Shown here: positions 60,906-64,000 of the stretch, in pieces
Layout: each line of letters starts with the position of its first letter
Numbering within the stretch: the stretch's first letter is position 1
NCBI RefSeq assembly: GCF_020497125.1
Contig: NC_059087.1
Coordinates: forward strand, 14,231,925 to 14,295,924
Source of the DNA: Mauremys mutica
Taxonomy: Eukaryota > Chordata > Testudines > Geoemydidae
Reading direction: 5' to 3'
Length of the DNA stretch: 64,000 bases
Notes under the pieces: model-generated
Database searches by the model: none
What the model was told of the DNA's origin: nothing
The model's input: only the letters and a program-made list of their open reading frames with translations
Made by a program: the position numbers and the translations under genes

Positions 60906-60982
60906 TATAATCCATCAGATGTAGTTTAGTAGTTTGGAATTTGGGTGACAAATAAGAAGGCAAAAATCAGAACCAGAAATCT

Positions 60983-61018
60983 GGGGGGGGGGGGGGGGGG
61001 CGTTTGTTTTTTTTTTTT
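60983..61018 (+). repeat. G18 run followed by T-rich run
   Basis: Eighteen consecutive G (60983-61000), then CGTTTG and twelve T. A run this long is prone to length error and can form G-quadruplexes. Confidence 0.9.
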
Positions 61019-61257
61019 AAACCCTCTCATTTCCTGGAGTTTTACATTTTGAACATTGAGCTGAACCAATATGGCATTTTCGTATTGGGTTTTATCAGTT
61101 CTTTTACCCCTGAATTGTGCTATGGTATACAAAGTGTACTAGCCATCCAATGGAAAACAGCCACTTGTAGCTATATTTGGGCCAATCGCTACAGTATCTG
61201 AGCACTGAAAACACCAATGAGGATAAATTCACAACACACCTCTGAGGTATAAAAATG

Positions 61258-61545
61258 TTATTGTTAAACCAGGTCACAAATTTTCCGGATGTTTTTCCAT
61301 CAGAAAATGCCAAGTTGACTAAACCACCACATTCTCTGGAAATGTGTCCAATTTTATCAAACCTTACCACAGAAAACCTGCCTGGTTTCCTGCCAGCAAT
61401 CTGGGATGCTGCAGAGCTGAAAGTCTGGAAATGTTTCCCATTCCATAGGAAATTTAAACATTTCAAGGTTTAGTTCCAATGGAAAACAATTTTGTTTGAA
61501 TTTCCCCTGGAATACATTCTAGATTCAGACCAGACCTAACTATCA
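61258..61545. repeat. Relic of the AT-rich GAAATTTT-type hAT family
   Basis: TTTTCCATCAGAAAATGCC and TTCCAATGGAAAACAATTTTG resemble the 41 kb and 63 kb elements. Possible decayed ends are TAAACCAGGTCA and GACCAGACCTAA; no matching 8-bp flanks. Confidence 0.4.
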
Positions 61546-61559
61546 TCCCTAACGTACAG

Positions 61560-61705
61560 GGGGAGAACTGAGGGAGAACAGAAATAATTAACCAACTTGC
61601 CCAAGGTCACACAGAAAGTCTGTGGCAGAGCCAGGAACTGAAAGCAGCTTAACTGAGTCCCAGTCCAATGTGGTTAAGTGACTTCAACCACTAGACCATC
61701 TTTTC
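61560..61705 (-). mobile_element. MIR-like tRNA-derived SINE
   Basis: Complement orientation: CTTGCCCAAGGTCACACAGA, TCTGTGGCAGAGCCAGGAAC, then the head complement ACCACTAGACCATC. Confidence 0.85.
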
Positions 61706-62940
61706 CAAAATGATATATTTATTTTATTATAGGTCCTCTCTAGCAAGGGATGGTGTTCCTCCCATGAGATGCTAAATACTACTGACTTCAGACACCCCAG
61801 GGACCTGGAGTCTAGGGTGCACAGAAACTTGTGTAAGCCCTGAATGATGTCTCAGCTCCAGTAGATGTGTTCTTCTATGGAAAGGAACAACTCTCTCTCT
61901 TTCTCCTTCTGTGCCAACCTAGTGGATTTCATTCTGCCAAAATGCTGAACATCCTTCACAGGCTGTGCCTCATTTTTTGCTCATCTTTGGACGCCTGATT
62001 TTTGTCGAAGGACTGCGTGTTGCCAAGAAAAGGAATCTGCCTCTTTCACGATCATAAATCCCATACAAAGTATGCTTAATGAAAAGATGGCCACCACTAA
62101 GGAATGGCTCCCTGACATTATTGCCTTGGAGAGCATCCAAAAAAACGTCCTGTCCAGAAATGTAAAGAGGTCACTGAATGCATTATCAGCTCAGTACATC
62201 AAAATTAGGACTGGGAAAATGGATGCGCTTTGCAGAAGCATAGCCAGACTCAACAATATCCAGAAGAAAGTGTTATTTAAAACTTAGATTTCAGCCAGTT
62301 TCGCAGAAGAGTAATGTGGAGTATGTTGAGATGGAAACATGTCTGCTTTATGACTCAATCTAAATGTTAAACAGACACATGCCCTCAACTCCTGCATATC
62401 TGAACTTTGCATATCCCAGGTTCTGTTCCCTCTAATGCATGAAGCCTATACAATACATGAGGGACAGGTGAATTGATCAGCAAGCTAAACTGAATCATGA
62501 CTCTTTTCTGAGCTGGAGAGAAACTCTGTATAGGGATGAGGTTTAGATTCATGTATGGAAACATTCACCAAGTCACACACCACAGGGACCTGAACTTTCC
62601 CACCTTCTGCAAAGGAAGGAAGCAAAGAACAAAAAAGAAGCAAAGGCCTGGCCAATTCAATGTGCACTACACTACTTTCATTTATCTGAAATCCAGACTG
62701 GGTTCTATCGCATTGTTTATTATAGCCCAGTTTCCTGAATCCTCTCCTGAAAGACTTATGTCCCTGAGTACCCTTGTTTCTCTGAAGACATTTCTGGCTC
62801 ATCCATGGGAAAGATGAGCAGGAAACCAGGGTTGATGGATTAAAAAAAGAAACAAACTGAAATGACCTTACAAAAAAGTCAGAGGATTTCCTCCTTTGTA
62901 AGTTGTGGGCACTTACCTACGACACAGCACTATTCTGAGG

Positions 62941-63309
62941 TAGAGCTGACCAAATAAGATTTTCATTTCACCAATATTTTTGCAGTTTAGGCATTTAGTT
63001 TCATTCTGATGCAGAACAAAACCAAGACCTTTTGAAGTCTTTTATGAAAAAATGACAGAGACAGAAAGAGAGAACTCCAGAGTAGCCAATAGCTATGTGG
63101 TTAGGGCCAATTCATAGCAGGGCTTTGAATCTGGTCTCCCACATCCCAGGTGAGTGCCCTAGCCAACGGGCTATTGGCTTTGCTGTGGTCTTTCTCTCTC
63201 TCTCCTGGAGTGAGAAATCTTTCCAACAAACGTTTTGTTGAAAACTATATGTTTCTGTGACGTTTCAGTTTCAATGCATTGGCATTTTCCAATTTCCCAG
63301 TCAGCTCTA
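62941..63309. mobile_element. hAT-type element with TAGAGCTGACC ends
   Basis: 369 bp with inverted ends TAGAGCTGACC and AGTCAGCTCTA. The flanks TTCTGAGG (62933-62940) and CTCTGAGG (63310-63317) match at 7 of 8 bases. The middle (about 63084-63178) is a second inverted repeat, AGCCAATAGC ... GCTATTGGCT, enclosing a CTGGTCTCCCACATCCCAGG segment that resembles a tRNA-derived SINE. Confidence 0.8.
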
Positions 63310-64000
63310 CTCTGAGGTGTAGTTTATCAAGGATTGTAAAGTACTTTGAGATGCTTAGCTGGAAAGTGCTATAGGAGTGCCAAGAATTAAGAACAATTAT
63401 TTGTTATAAATGACACAATCCCCGGTATAATCGCATAAAACAACCAGATACTCAGCATGTACTTTGGGCAAAATTCATTCAGGGGATGGAGGTCTACCCC
63501 TCATTTAAGCTTCACATAGGGGTTTGTGTAGCAGGCCCAGGTCAGAGCAACCTCACAATGCCAATGAATCCTTGCAGTGCGAAAGAAATGGTGTGCAAAC
63601 TGTGCATGCTGGCCTCACACAGGCCACAGAGGAGGAGGAGGACAAGGTTGGGGCCAAGGGCTCTGGGATTATGAGGATCCAGTGTATCCAACATGTGTCT
63701 CATTCCATCTGACGGGCTGGGACAGCCATTGTGGGAGGCAGGGGCTACACCGCAGCCCTGGGCTCCAATTCTAGGCTGGCAAGGTGTATTTCATCTCAGT
63801 TGCTCTGTACTGCACCTGATTTTATAAAGCTGGAGTGGGTTTCACCCATAACATTCACAGCAAGATATCAGAATGGTTCACTCTCTACTGAAGAGCTTTC
63901 TATGACTTTATTTCACCCACAAATTCTCTCCTCTTGTGCTTCAGGAGGGCCACCATCTGCACGGACGTCTTCTTGGGAACAAAAAGCAAAAAGCTCCTGC

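Larger units (their letters stand above)
49711..64000 (-). other. GALNT9: GALNT9 intron upstream of exon 2 (partial)
   Basis: At least 14.3 kb of intron; its 5' end is outside the window. Stretches 49740-50640, 50850-53530, 54430-55240 and 55950-58240 contain no exon or element that I can name. 52440-53080 and 57190-57600 are GC-richer than their surroundings but show no spliceable match to the expected GALNT9 first exon. Other repeats are listed separately. Confidence 0.8.

Overview
The window is vertebrate nuclear DNA lying almost entirely inside the introns of one gene. Three short minus-strand blocks with consensus splice sites and compatible phases encode consecutive parts of a polypeptide N-acetylgalactosaminyltransferase. 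The protein matches GALNT9 best, including its stem signature GLVEGPGGLGQGG. The exons, in transcript order, are 49530-49710, 16514-16680 and 13976-14150. The first exon (signal anchor) must lie beyond 64000 on the right, and most of the catalytic and lectin-domain exons lie left of position 1. No other protein-coding gene is supported.

The repeat content points to a sauropsid, most likely a turtle. It has decayed CR1 LINEs with ATTCTATGA-type tails, many tRNA-headed MIR-like SINEs, a 5S-rRNA-headed SINE, several hAT families with 8-bp target-site duplications, TTA-flanked MITEs, palindromic repeats such as CCATTGACTTCAATGG-centred hairpins, and Penelope-like fragments. I infer the species group from family resemblance; no search was run.

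Layout. Intron right of exon 2 (49711-64000): a 5S-derived SINE at 55.8 kb, a CR1 copy at 58.3-60.3 kb split by a TTA-flanked MITE, small hAT elements at 60.5 and 62.9 kb, and MIR copies. Intron between exons 2 and 3 (16681-49529, about 32.8 kb): Penelope-like insertions at 18.6, 29.2, 29.7, 35.8 and 44.5 kb, a solo LTR at 25.6 kb, a hAT element carrying a higher-order 40/160-bp tandem array at 32 kb, a fold-back hAT at 42.5 kb, and others. Intron between exons 3 and 4 (14151-16513): mostly palindromic repeat relics. Intron left of exon 4 (1-13975): two CR1 copies and hAT insertions at 1.7, 9.0, 10.5 and 11.6 kb.

The most interesting structure is in the Penelope-like fragments. Three insertions are inverted duplicates bounded by direct 11-13-bp target duplications. 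Their arms contain a hammerhead-ribozyme-like core (CTGATGA, a GTGGG/CCCAC stem, GAAA). Each copy here carries at least one base change expected to inactivate it. Many other insertions keep exact target duplications, and several are nested, so relative insertion order can be read directly.
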